From the NCBI RefSeq assembly GCF_013248965.1, contig NZ_JABRVQ010000001.1:62001-126000 (forward strand): 64,000 nucleotides of DNA, read 5' to 3'. Position 1 is the first letter of the stretch. Each line of letters starts with the position of its first letter. Under the pieces are notes generated by a model. That model was not told where the DNA came from. It saw nothing but the letters and a program-made list of their open reading frames with translations, and did not search any database. The position numbers and the translations under genes are program-made. The DNA comes from Psychrobacter okhotskensis. GTDB taxonomy: Bacteria > Pseudomonadota > Gammaproteobacteria > Pseudomonadales > Moraxellaceae. Shown one piece after another: positions 36,291-45,394 of the stretch.

Positions 36291-36397
36291 AGAGTCGGTT
36301 CAATCTGATGTAGATACAAGGAAGGTGGGTGAAAGTACTACAAGTAGTAGACTAAGCGAGCCTGACACCGTATCCAATTGTTATGAGATTGACTATG
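36291..36397. repeat. Dispersed ~107-bp element, copy C
   Basis: It shares with copy A the blocks GTACTACAA-TAGTAGACTAAG, CGAGC, ACCGTATC and the end GACTATG. The left end reads TATAGAGTC, one or two bases different from TATAGTC. It lies directly downstream of the terminator of the TauE gene and before the symporter stop. Confidence 0.75.
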
Positions 36398-36408
36398 GTT
36401 AATTATGG

Positions 36409-37782
36409 TTAGCGACGATCGACGTCATCGTATTCACTACCCATAATGCCATCGCTAAAGACATTTGAGAACTCGCGCTCGTTGTCTTCATCGATATGAC
36501 CATCAAACACGTCTTTGGCACCCGCATCAGGATCGTTATAAATTGCAACGTCCATTTTGTTTTCTGACTTTGCTACAATAGCGGTCACTGCTGCATCACC
36601 GCCGACGTTCACTGCGGTACGAAGCATATCAAGAATACGATCCACGCCTAAGATAAGACCAATACCTTCGATAGGTAAGCCCACCTGAGCAAATACCATG
36701 GACAGCATAATCAAGCCAACACCCGGTACGCCAGCCGTACCGATCGAGGCCAATACTGACATTAAGATAACTGTCAGATATTCGGTCACACCCAAATCAA
36801 TACCATAAATATTGGCAATGAAAATGGTCGCCGTTCCTTGCATGATAGCCGTACCATCCATGTTGATGGTAGCGCCAAAAGGAACGGTAAACGACGCGAC
36901 AGAGTTATTAACCCCCATACGCTTGGTCACAGTACGTAAGGTAATCGGAATCGTCGCATTCGAGCTTGAGGTACTAAACGCAAAAATCTGAACTTCGCGC
37001 ATTTTTGCCAAAAAGGTTTTGACCGATAAGCCTGAAAATAACTTGAGGACAATCATCATGGTAATAAAGAAATGGAAAGCCAGTGAGCCAACCAATACCG
37101 CAACGTAACCAAGCAATGACCAAATTAAGTCTAAGCCGAGCTCAGCCATGGCTTTGGTCAATAGCGCAAAGACACCATATGGTGCAAGATTCATAATGAT
37201 AGTCACCATCTTCAAGATGACTTCGTTGATCAATTCTAAACTTTTTACCAACCCTTTAGCAGGCTTACCAACCATTAAGATACTAATACCGATTAGGACG
37301 GCAAAAAAGATGATGGATAGCATATCGCCATTTGCCATCGCACTGATGGGGTTAGATGGGATAATATTGGAGAATACATCAAGCAGAGGTGGCGCAGAGG
37401 CTGCTTCAAATTCTGCTGCGGTCTCGACATTCATGCCTTTACCAATGCCAAATACGATACCCAGCCCAATGGCTGTCGCAATGGCTAATGCTGTCGTCAT
37501 CATATAGATCATAAAGGTTTTGGTACCAATACGACCCAGCAAACGGATGTCACCAATCCCGCAAACTCCGCAAATCAGTGAGATTAACACCAAAGGTACA
37601 ACCAACATTTTGAGCGAGTTCACGAACAGTTTACCGATAATGGCAAGGAAGCCATTGGTAATGTACGTATTAACAAAACTGCCTTCAGCGTTTAGCCCTG
37701 AATAGTTTATAAATAAACCCAGTACGATACCGAGTATCATGGCAACAATAATCTTGCCCGTTAGTCCCATATTTTTCCACAT
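36409..37782 (-). CDS. Dicarboxylate/amino acid:cation symporter (DAACS family)
   Basis: The 457-residue membrane protein has the Glt/DctA fold. IFAFSTSSSNATIPITL forms the HP1 serine-rich loop, VPFGATINMDGTAIMQG contains the NMDGT cation-binding motif, and GIGTAGVPGVGLI-like sequence follows as HP2. Eight helices and two re-entrant loops are expected. Substrate is a dicarboxylate or acidic amino acid with Na+ or H+; the sequence alone does not decide. The C-terminal 45 residues are strongly acidic (DEDNEREF, DDVDRR). A good Shine-Dalgarno sequence (AGAGGTT) precedes the start. Confidence 0.95.
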   Translation of the reverse strand: MWKNMGLTGKIIVAMILGIVLGLFINYSGLNAEGSFVNTYITNGFLAIIGKLFVNSLKMLVVPLVLISLICGVCGIGDIRLLGRIGTKTFMIYMMTTALAIATAIGLGIVFGIGKGMNVETAAEFEAASAPPLLDVFSNIIPSNPISAMANGDMLSIIFFAVLIGISILMVGKPAKGLVKSLELINEVILKMVTIIMNLAPYGVFALLTKAMAELGLDLIWSLLGYVAVLVGSLAFHFFITMMIVLKLFSGLSVKTFLAKMREVQIFAFSTSSSNATIPITLRTVTKRMGVNNSVASFTVPFGATINMDGTAIMQGTATIFIANIYGIDLGVTEYLTVILMSVLASIGTAGVPGVGLIMLSMVFAQVGLPIEGIGLILGVDRILDMLRTAVNVGGDAAVTAIVAKSENKMDVAIYNDPDAGAKDVFDGHIDEDNEREFSNVFSDGIMGSEYDDVDRR

Positions 37783-38076
37783 AACCTCTATCCTTTTATA
37801 TGCAACGCTCAGTAGTCAGTACGGCAATAAATCAATACATTTATGATTGTTGTCTCAACGCCTGATATTGTTACGTCTATATTAATTTGTTACTTGGTGT
37901 CAGACTTTTTGACAATATAAAATAATTGTTAAGGGTACTGCAAGATTTTTTTATGATTTAAATAACGTGACATTAGCGATTTTTTCCGTTCCATTTATTC
38001 TTTTGTGCTCAAAAAGACGCAAAGTTAAGAAGATTTGTATGGATTTTTATGAATATAATTGGCCATTATTTGAGGT

Positions 38077-38118
38077 AAAAAAAGCGAGACCGTCTGAAGT
38101 AGACAGTCTCGCTTTTTT
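38077..38118. terminator. Strong terminator downstream of fadE
   Basis: AAAAAAAGCGAGAC and GTCTCGCTTTTTT arms with inner GTCT/AGAC pairing form a long hairpin. It lies 220 bases past the fadE stop, so fadE may have a long 3' untranslated region containing the 16-bp repeats. The 66-codon plus-strand open frame over it is not credible. Confidence 0.85.
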
Positions 38119-38280
38119 AAGTGATATGGTTGATTTAAATAGCAATTTAACGTTCAAGGTTAAGTGAGATTAGTAGGTATAAGCCATACTGATTATAAAT
38201 AGTTGCTTGTCAGTATTTTTAAGTGACGTTTAGCGCCCATTAGTTTCTTTGGGCCTTAGTTTTTTTCAACCTTAGTCTTT

Positions 38281-38328
38281 TTAAACATAAGCCCCTTTAA
38301 ACATAAGCCCCTTTAAACATAAGCCTCT
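38281..38328. repeat. Three head-to-tail 16-bp repeats after fadE
   Basis: Units TTAAACATAAGCCCCT at 38281 and 38297 are identical, and the third at 38313 has one change. They lie between the fadE stop and its terminator in the 557-base gap 37783-38339. Confidence 0.88.
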
Positions 38329-38339
38329 TTGATTACCAT

Positions 38340-41246
38340 TTAAGCTTTATCGTTTTCATCACGACGGAGACCATCTTGCCATTTACTGTCCTTGGCTTCC
38401 TCGGCTCTTTCGGCTATTGTCTCGGTCGAGGTTAAGTCTGAATGATTAGGCAAATCAGAGTCTGCTTTATCAAGGCTATGATTGTAGCTCATACGCTGAT
38501 TCAGAGTCGACTCGGCGTCACGATAACGAGGATCTAGCGCTTCTGCCTCTGGATTAGACTCATCAAAATCCGCTTGCCCGCGTATTTCTTCGACAGTATT
38601 TTGCTCATCTACCATTTTTACATCGCCATCACTTTCATAGCCGTGATCAGGATTGGCATCGCCCGTTTGCTCTTGAGTATCCGCCGCTGCAACCGTATTA
38701 TTGGTCGCTGTGCCATTTCTTGCTTGGGCATCATTTTTTAGTTGCGCATAATCAGTCAGCTTGTGCACAGCATTTTCTAAGCTATGAGGGTTTTCACGCT
38801 CTTGTGCTACCTCAAGATGCTCATCGAACACATCTGTCAATAATGAATCGAAGCGTAGACCATTATATCTAATCAGTTGCTCCGCTTCTTCTTCAGTGAT
38901 ATCACCGCTTTGACTAGCATTGACCACATGATCTTCGAACGTCAAGCCTTCGAAGCTGTCTTTATGCTCCGCTTTTTTGAACTTCTGCCACAATGGTTCG
39001 ACTTCAAGTAGCGTCTGATAAGCGTGCTCCATACGACCGCTGACATCATCAGGTAAGGTATTATAATAGACCATGGTTTTGAGGTAATCACGGAACGGGT
39101 TGGCTTCATGATCATCCATAAAGACATCACCCAGTTTGGTTTTTAACTCATCGCTCGCTGGGGTAAAGATACGACCACTTGGGAATGTCACAAAGCTCAC
39201 AACACCAGCCGCCATACGATTCGGGAAGTTGGCAAAGAAAGAAACAAAGGCTTCTTGAATGGTATAGAGGCTATTCTGTAGCGCGACCTCGGCATGTAAA
39301 CGTTCGGCTTCTGATTTGCTGCCATGCTCATAAAACTGCAAGATAGCCGTCGCAATGAATAAATGACCATGAATATCTGCCAAACGGCCAGAGAGCATCT
39401 CTTTGCGCTTCAAGTCACCTGCCAATAATCCTAATGCCATATCTGCTGTTAAGGCAAAGCTGGCACTTAAGCGGTTGATATGTTTGTAATAAGGGCGAGT
39501 AAAGTCATCGACAAAGCTTGGCGCATCGTTGCTACCACCGACATAACCTGCGATAAAGGCTTTTGCCCCGCGATTAAAGGTATAGCCTAAATGTTTAAAG
39601 AACAACGTATCAAATTCTTTGAGCGCCGATTCTTTGTCTTCGCTCTGTAGAAGTTGTAATTCGTCAAATAGATACGGGTGACAACGCATAGCCCCTTGAC
39701 CAAATATCATCAATGAACGCGTCAATATGTTCGCGCCTTCTACGGTAATAGATACCGGAATGGACTGATAAGGAATGGCCAAAAAGTTACGTGGACCCAT
39801 CTGCACAGCACGCCCACCAACGACATCCATACCATCGTTGACCACACTACGCATGGTTTCTGTCGCATAGTATTTTGCCATCGCAGTCATTACTGATGGC
39901 GTACCACCTTGGTTAAGACCACAGGTAACTAAGTGGCGAAAGGCTTCTAGCATATAAGTATTACTGGCCATACGACTGGTAGCGTCTTGCACGCCTTCAA
40001 ATTTACCGACTGAGATTTTGAACTGTTCACGAACCTTGGCAAACGCGCCAACAGACAGATAAGTCATCTCACTGGCTGAGGTAGATAACGCTGGTAAGGA
40101 GATACCGCGGCCCACACCCAAACATTCCATCAGCATGCGCCAACCGCGTCCAGCATTTTCAACGCCACCGATGATGTAATCCAATGGGATAAAGACGTCT
40201 GTACCGTCGACAGTACCATTCATAAATGGCGAGCCGATGGGGTTGTGACGAGGTCCTGTGATGACCCCTTCGTGGCTGGCAGGAACCAACGCACAAGTAA
40301 TGCCATAATCGGTCTTATTGGGGTCGCCCAGCAGACCTTCAGGATCGTGCATTTTGAAGGCCAAGCCAACCACGGTAGCGATAGGGGCCAAGGTAATCCA
40401 ACGCTTAGAAAAATTCATACGCAGACCGAGCATTTGCTCGCCTTCGTGAGTTCCGTAGCACACCACACCAGTATCAGGGATCGCGCCAGCATCAGAACCT
40501 GCTTCGGGGCCAGTCAGACCAAAACAAGGCACTTCTTCGCCTTTGGCTAAACCGGGTAACCAACGCTGTTTTTGCGCGTCCGTACCATAATGCATTAGCA
40601 GCTCACCAGGGCCGAGCGAGTTCGGGACCATACAGGTCACAGCAGCGGTCGGCGAACGTGAGGCGATTTTACTCATCACCCGACTTTGTGCATAAGAGGT
40701 AAATTCAAGACCTCCGTACTCTTTCGGAATGATTAATCCTAAGAAACCGTTTTCTTTAATGAATTTCCATGCTTTAGGAGACAGCTCTTTATCATCATGA
40801 TGGATTTTCCATTCATCAATCATGGCGCACAGCGTCTCTACCTCATTATCGATAAAGCTTTGTTCTTCTGCAGAGAGCTGTGGATAGGGATAATTGGCAA
40901 AGGTATCCCAGTTCGGTGCACCCATAAACAGCTCTTTTTCCCACCAGCTAGTACCAGCATCTAGGGCTTCACGTTCCGTATCACTCATGCTAGGCATGGC
41001 ACCCGCAAGTGCCTTGTAAACAGGCTTGGTCAGCAGTGACTGACGCAGAGGCGCGACAAGCAGCACCAGACACAATAGCAATATCGGTATGCCCAAAATG
41101 AGCGACCATGGACTGATAATAGCGGTCACGACCACAGCAATAATGGCGACTATACTACCAGTGACGCGCGATAAAGACAGCAAAAATATGGCCAAAACCG
41201 TGGCTAACTGTATGATTACTGCCAAAATAAATAAGCCAACTGCCAT
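38340..41246 (-). CDS. fadE: Acyl-CoA dehydrogenase FadE
   Basis: This enzyme performs the first, FAD-dependent oxidation of beta-oxidation, using electron transfer from acyl-CoA. Residues 1-70 are hydrophobic membrane anchors, 100-500 hold the acyl-CoA dehydrogenase domains (EYGGLEFTSYAQSRV, CFGLTGPEAGSDAG, SITVEGANILTRSLMIFGQGA), and the FadE-type C-terminal domain runs to about 800. E. coli FadE has 814 residues, and this one has 968. The extra ~160 are polar and acidic with TAT/NNT-rich segments, likely disordered. The start is well supported by CAAGGAGACAGTC. No other fad gene is adjacent. Confidence 0.95.
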   Translation of the reverse strand: MAVGLFILAVIIQLATVLAIFLLSLSRVTGSIVAIIAVVVTAIISPWSLILGIPILLLCLVLLVAPLRQSLLTKPVYKALAGAMPSMSDTEREALDAGTSWWEKELFMGAPNWDTFANYPYPQLSAEEQSFIDNEVETLCAMIDEWKIHHDDKELSPKAWKFIKENGFLGLIIPKEYGGLEFTSYAQSRVMSKIASRSPTAAVTCMVPNSLGPGELLMHYGTDAQKQRWLPGLAKGEEVPCFGLTGPEAGSDAGAIPDTGVVCYGTHEGEQMLGLRMNFSKRWITLAPIATVVGLAFKMHDPEGLLGDPNKTDYGITCALVPASHEGVITGPRHNPIGSPFMNGTVDGTDVFIPLDYIIGGVENAGRGWRMLMECLGVGRGISLPALSTSASEMTYLSVGAFAKVREQFKISVGKFEGVQDATSRMASNTYMLEAFRHLVTCGLNQGGTPSVMTAMAKYYATETMRSVVNDGMDVVGGRAVQMGPRNFLAIPYQSIPVSITVEGANILTRSLMIFGQGAMRCHPYLFDELQLLQSEDKESALKEFDTLFFKHLGYTFNRGAKAFIAGYVGGSNDAPSFVDDFTRPYYKHINRLSASFALTADMALGLLAGDLKRKEMLSGRLADIHGHLFIATAILQFYEHGSKSEAERLHAEVALQNSLYTIQEAFVSFFANFPNRMAAGVVSFVTFPSGRIFTPASDELKTKLGDVFMDDHEANPFRDYLKTMVYYNTLPDDVSGRMEHAYQTLLEVEPLWQKFKKAEHKDSFEGLTFEDHVVNASQSGDITEEEAEQLIRYNGLRFDSLLTDVFDEHLEVAQERENPHSLENAVHKLTDYAQLKNDAQARNGTATNNTVAAADTQEQTGDANPDHGYESDGDVKMVDEQNTVEEIRGQADFDESNPEAEALDPRYRDAESTLNQRMSYNHSLDKADSDLPNHSDLTSTETIAERAEEAKDSKWQDGLRRDENDKA

Positions 41247-41668
41247 GACTGTCTCCTTGGTAAAACCTAACTGGAAAATGGGGTAAAACTCAGAAAAAAA
41301 TTATATTGAGAAAGCATCTTATTTAAGATCAGGGGTTTAAATCAATTAACGGGAAATCAAAACCCTTTTAAAACAAACAATGTCATTAATTATATAACCA
41401 TGCTATTAAAAACTAAAAACCTATTGGTAAACAAACTTATAAACGTCTATCACAACATCATTTCGACTCAAAGCACTGTTCTTGAGTCAAAAAAAAGTAG
41501 GATAAAACAAGCATTGCTGACCATTAGAAATATACGTTTGATGCTCTACAAAAACTAATGAATCAAAATATAAATAACTGAGCGAAAGTTAGCTACCAAT
41601 ATGAAATAGTTAATGATAACTATCAATAGCGAAAATGCTATTCTGTGTCGATAATATGTATCAACTAC

Positions 41669-41841
41669 TAGGGCGTGTCCTCAATTCAAGCGATTGTATC
41701 TACATGGGCTAAAAATGGCTAAATTTTGCCAAACATCGTCAAATTGCTGATTAATATCCCGATATTATTTGCGCTATTTTCCTCGTTTGAGGGCAATTTA
41801 TCTCATTTTTATGACCATTTTTAAAATGAGGACACGCCCTA
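41669..41841 (+). mobile_element. Complete 173-bp MITE-like element
   Basis: It has perfect 13-bp inverted ends, GGGCGTGTCCTCA at 41671-41683 and TGAGGACACGCCC at 41827-41839, flanked by TA on each side (41669-41670 and 41840-41841). The flanks fit a TA target duplication. There is no open frame, so it is non-autonomous and would need a transposase from elsewhere. Its left half is also found at 31296-31369. The rest of the 762-base gap 41247-42008 shows nothing I recognise. Confidence 0.88.
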
Positions 41842-42008
41842 GATATATCGTCAATAAACCAGCGCTATAAATGGTTTAACACAACTGGAGCTCCATTCTC
41901 AAAGCATTACGGTGTTAATCTCGCTTGAATGATGGCGTATAAATCTTTACTCGCCTTTTTTGTACCTGAATTATCTTGAACCGACTATAGAACTAATTAT
42001 ATTTTCGA

Positions 42009-42692
42009 CTAACCGAACGGCGCTAAGCAGCTTTCGGCATAAGATAATGTTTCATTACGTCCAACGATGATGTGGTCTACCAAGGATAAATCTATCAAAT
42101 CACAGGCTTTTTTTAGCTCGTAGGTCAATAGGTTATCTGCCGTTGAAGGAGTCGCATCAGTATGCGGATGATTGTGCGCGACGATTAATTGACCAGCGGC
42201 GTGACTCAACGCGTGACGGAGTACGTGCTTGATACAGACCGAGCACGACGAGATGCCACCAGTAAACAGTATTTCAAAGTTTAGCAGATTTAGCGCATTG
42301 TCTAAGCAAAGGACGGCAAAGACTTCACGATGCTCACCGCGCAATTGGGTGCTGATATAGTCCTTGACGACTTGTGAGCGCCCAAGCGCTTGCCCTGTCT
42401 TTAGCTTACTGTCTAAATAACGCGTACCCATCTCAAGCGACGCCAGTATCTGTGCGTACTTGGCAGGACCGATACCATGACAAGCAAGCACGGTCTGTGC
42501 CGGCGCTGCCAATAGCTCGGCAAGACTACCGAACTCATCGATCAAATGACGCGCCAGCTCGATTGCCGACTGCGACTGGGTGCCAGTGCGTAAGAATATC
42601 GCTAATATTTCAGCATCCGTTAAGTGAGCGGCGCCAAATTTCAGCAGTTTTTCTCGAGGTCGATCATCTTCATGCCAGTCTTTAATCGCCAT
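42009..42692 (-). CDS. radC: RadC / JAB-domain DNA repair-related protein
   Basis: The 227-residue protein starts with a helix-hairpin-helix region (about 1-100: REKLLKFGAAHLTDAEILAIFLRTG, GIGPAKYAQILAS) and ends with a JAMM/MPN domain. The metal motif is HNHPHTDATPSTAD near 175-188, with the expected H-x-H-x7-S-x2-D spacing. The name RadC is historical; the role in repair is doubtful and in other species RadC-like proteins accompany mobile elements. ATG 42692 follows AAGGAGTGACA. It is divergent from coaBC with 128 bases between, the standard radC-coaBC (dfp) neighbourhood of gammaproteobacteria. Confidence 0.95.
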   Translation of the reverse strand: MAIKDWHEDDRPREKLLKFGAAHLTDAEILAIFLRTGTQSQSAIELARHLIDEFGSLAELLAAPAQTVLACHGIGPAKYAQILASLEMGTRYLDSKLKTGQALGRSQVVKDYISTQLRGEHREVFAVLCLDNALNLLNFEILFTGGISSCSVCIKHVLRHALSHAAGQLIVAHNHPHTDATPSTADNLLTYELKKACDLIDLSLVDHIIVGRNETLSYAESCLAPFG

Positions 42693-42820
42693 TGTCACTC
42701 CTTAATGGGGGATGAATGCTAGATATATGATATAAATGCGGAAAACCTTACCCAACTTATCTCATAATTGTTACTATAAGCGCAATTTTATCTTTCAACT
42801 TTTTTATTGATGCCACGCTT

Positions 42821-44206
42821 ATGTCCAATATTGTGCTCGCTATCACTGGCGGTATCGCCGCTTATAAATCCGCTATCTTTGCCCGTCTGCTCATCAAGGC
42901 AGGCTTTGATGTGCGTGTCATTATGACCACAGGCGCACAGGCCTTTATCACACCGCTGACGCTGCAGGCTTTGACAGGTAATGAGGTGCATACCTCTTTG
43001 CTGGATGAGCAAGCCGAGGCGGGGATGGGTCATATTGAATTGGCCAAATGGGCGGACTTAATCGTCATTGCGCCAGCGTCTGCCAATACACTGGCGCGTC
43101 TGGCAATGGGCATGGCAGATGATCTGTTGACGACCGTGTGCCTAGCAACGACGGCACCAGTCATTATTGCTCCAGCGATGAACCAGCAAATGTGGGCGCA
43201 TCCAGCGGTGAATCTGAACGTCCAAACCTTAAGTGATATGAATTACCAAATTATACAGCCCGCCAGTGGTGAACAAGCCTGCGGTGATGTGGGGGCAGGG
43301 CGATTGCCTGAACCTGAGCAGCTATTGGCAGAAGTATTATTATTTAATGCCATGCAAACCACGCCGCAATTATTGGCAGGTAAAAGAGTGGTGATTACTG
43401 CTGGACCAACTGTCGAAGCGATTGATCCGGTACGCTATTTGTCCAATCACTCTACCGGTAAAATGGGTTTTGCTTTAGCGCGTGCTTGCGTGGCCGCTGG
43501 TGCAGACGTGGTTTTGATTGCGGGTGGTAAAGTAGCACTGCCCACACCGCTTAATGTCACCCGTATTGATGTGTTGTCCGCGCAAGAGATGCTGATTGTC
43601 GCACAGCAATGTGTGGAAGGTACGCATAGTGCGCTACAGTATATCTCTAAAGATGAGCATGAGCATTCACACGAACACTCACACGAAGATCATCATGCTC
43701 ATCACCACGGTGACTGTGATTGCGGCGATGAGCACGATGTTGATGCTATGGTTACCAATGATAGCGTGAGAGTCGCAGATGTCTTTATTTCGACGGCGGC
43801 GGTCGCTGATTATCGTACTGAAGAGGCTGCCCCGCAAAAGATTAAAAAAACCCAAGGTGCCATGACGCTGAGCTTGGTCAAAAATCCTGATATTTTAGCA
43901 ACCATTTCGCTTGCCCATCCAGAGCTGTTTGTCGTCGGCTTTGCGGCAGAAACGCAAGATGTCGAGCGCTATGCTCGCGGTAAACTGATATCTAAAGATC
44001 TAGATTTGATTGCTTGTAATGACGTGTCGCGTGCAGATATTGGTTTTGCCAGTGATGACAATGCGATGCAAGTGTTTTTCTCTGAGCGCTATAAGAATGA
44101 AGCAGTAACGCTAGAGAAAGCAAGCAAAGATAAAATAGCTGAGCAGTTGGCCAGTATTATTGGTAAAGCTATCTGGCAGCGTCACAATGCACAAGACACG
44201 CCCTAG
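42821..44206 (+). CDS. coaBC: Bifunctional CoaBC (phosphopantothenoylcysteine synthetase/decarboxylase) with His-rich insert
   Basis: The protein makes 4'-phosphopantetheine in two steps of CoA synthesis. The N-terminal CoaC flavoprotein (1-180) has H71 in GHIELAKWADL, PAMNQQMW near 118 and the catalytic Cys154 in ACGDVGAGR. The CoaB part starts KRVVITAGPTVEAIDPVRYLSN. Inserted between about 278 and 307 is a stretch with 11 His plus Asp, Glu and two Cys (DEHEHSHEHSHED and HHAHHHGDCDC), which is absent in standard CoaBC. The stop codon sits in GACACGCCCTAG, identical to 12 bases of the 173-bp MITE right end. ATG start as given. Confidence 0.95.
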   Translation: MSNIVLAITGGIAAYKSAIFARLLIKAGFDVRVIMTTGAQAFITPLTLQALTGNEVHTSLLDEQAEAGMGHIELAKWADLIVIAPASANTLARLAMGMADDLLTTVCLATTAPVIIAPAMNQQMWAHPAVNLNVQTLSDMNYQIIQPASGEQACGDVGAGRLPEPEQLLAEVLLFNAMQTTPQLLAGKRVVITAGPTVEAIDPVRYLSNHSTGKMGFALARACVAAGADVVLIAGGKVALPTPLNVTRIDVLSAQEMLIVAQQCVEGTHSALQYISKDEHEHSHEHSHEDHHAHHHGDCDCGDEHDVDAMVTNDSVRVADVFISTAAVADYRTEEAAPQKIKKTQGAMTLSLVKNPDILATISLAHPELFVVGFAAETQDVERYARGKLISKDLDLIACNDVSRADIGFASDDNAMQVFFSERYKNEAVTLEKASKDKIAEQLASIIGKAIWQRHNAQDTP

Positions 44207-44246
44207 TTATGCTTTCGCTAATGTCGCTATTAGACACTAAATACTG

Positions 44247-45035
44247 ATGGCAAATATGATAGATAGCGATAGCACCCAGACGTTATTGCTGATTGTGATT
44301 TTTGCGCTGGCATCATTGCTGCACGGGATTAGCGGTCTGGGTGTGACCTTGGTGACCACCACTGCGCTTGCCAGCATCTATCCGTTGCCACACGCCATTG
44401 TATTGGTGATATTCCCGTCATTATTGCTTAATGCAATGACTTGGCTGGCGGGTGGTGGTCGCACTATTTGGCAAAACTTTATCTATTACGGCAGGCGTTA
44501 TTGGCTGCTCGCTTTAACTAGCCTGCTCGGTAGTATTTTGGGCGCGAAGCTCTTGCTATGGGTCGATAGCGCTTATATTTTATTGGTATTGGCGGCTGTC
44601 ATTGGCTTTTATGTGATCAGTGCGCTACTCGGTAAGCAAATTCGGCTACCTGCTACCAAGCCTGTGCTGATTATCGTTGGACTGAGTGCTGGTATCATTG
44701 GCGGCGCGACCAATGCAATGTCGACCATATTGATGATGTATTTACTGTCTGCCAGCGATGATAAAAACACCGTCGCCAAAGTCGGCAACATGTGCTATTT
44801 CTTAGGAAAAATCGCCCAAATCATTGTATTGCGTGAGCCTATCATGGCGCTGAGTAGTGGTGAATGGCAGCTGATTACTTTGCTGAGTGTTTTATCTATT
44901 GTCGCCCTTTTAGTTGGTATCCGCTTACGTCGTTATTTACCACAAGCACGTTTTCGTCAGCTTATTTTATTAATTTTGACCGTACTTGGGCTGCGCGTGG
45001 GTTGGCAAGGAGTTACGGCATTTTTATCAATCTAA
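44247..45035 (+). CDS. TauE/SafE family anion exporter
   Basis: The 262-residue protein has eight hydrophobic segments and the family feature HGISGLGVTLVTTTAL near the N-terminus, with a second-repeat counterpart AGIIGGATNAMSTILMMYLL near 150. It is a distant paralogue of the member at 35442; the glycine-rich motifs differ. The substrate is unknown (sulfite or organosulfonate by family). It follows coaBC by 40 bases and could share its transcript. An earlier annotation-like open frame at 44864 is a shadow. Confidence 0.85.
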   Translation: MANMIDSDSTQTLLLIVIFALASLLHGISGLGVTLVTTTALASIYPLPHAIVLVIFPSLLLNAMTWLAGGGRTIWQNFIYYGRRYWLLALTSLLGSILGAKLLLWVDSAYILLVLAAVIGFYVISALLGKQIRLPATKPVLIIVGLSAGIIGGATNAMSTILMMYLLSASDDKNTVAKVGNMCYFLGKIAQIIVLREPIMALSSGEWQLITLLSVLSIVALLVGIRLRRYLPQARFRQLILLILTVLGLRVGWQGVTAFLSI

Positions 45036-45117
45036 GCAGTTTGCGGTGTTAGTTAAGTTTTAGATTTTAGGTCAAAGGTATGCTTGGCATGTCGTCACTC
45101 ATATTTGCGCTGGTGAT

Positions 45118-45324
45118 TTAACGATTAAAAAAATTCAGTAAGATGGTAGCGACGATGCTAATCACTATCATGGTAACGACCGGAAAATACACGCGTGTAT
45201 TGCCTGATTTGTATTTAATATCTCCTGGCATGTTGCCTATCCACGAAAACGCACTGGGAAACACCAGCCAAATGATTCCGATAACAATGAACACAGTGCC
45301 TATACCAATCAATATTTTTGCCAA
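45118..45324 (-). CDS. DUF2905 family small membrane protein
   Basis: This 68-residue protein has two membrane helices with the DUF2905 signature between them, SWIGNMPGDIKYKSGNTRVYFP. The family is unknown in function and widely spread in bacteria, often a single gene. It is complete in length. It lies 70 bases downstream of the HDAC-like gene on the same strand, so co-transcription is possible. Confidence 0.93.
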   Translation of the reverse strand: MAKILIGIGTVFIVIGIIWLVFPSAFSWIGNMPGDIKYKSGNTRVYFPVVTMIVISIVATILLNFFNR

Positions 45325-45394
45325 ATAAAACCTCGCTAACTTTCTGACGTTTTTTCATTTTGTCTTAAGCATCGATATGCGACAAAGTCACTAT

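Noticed and set aside
37967-38167. 66-codon open frame between the symporter and fadE
   Set aside because: It runs through a strong terminator hairpin and lacks a ribosome site.
42009-42692. RadC as sign of a mobile element
   Set aside because: RadC-like proteins do occur on mobile elements, but the radC-coaBC neighbourhood is the normal chromosomal one.
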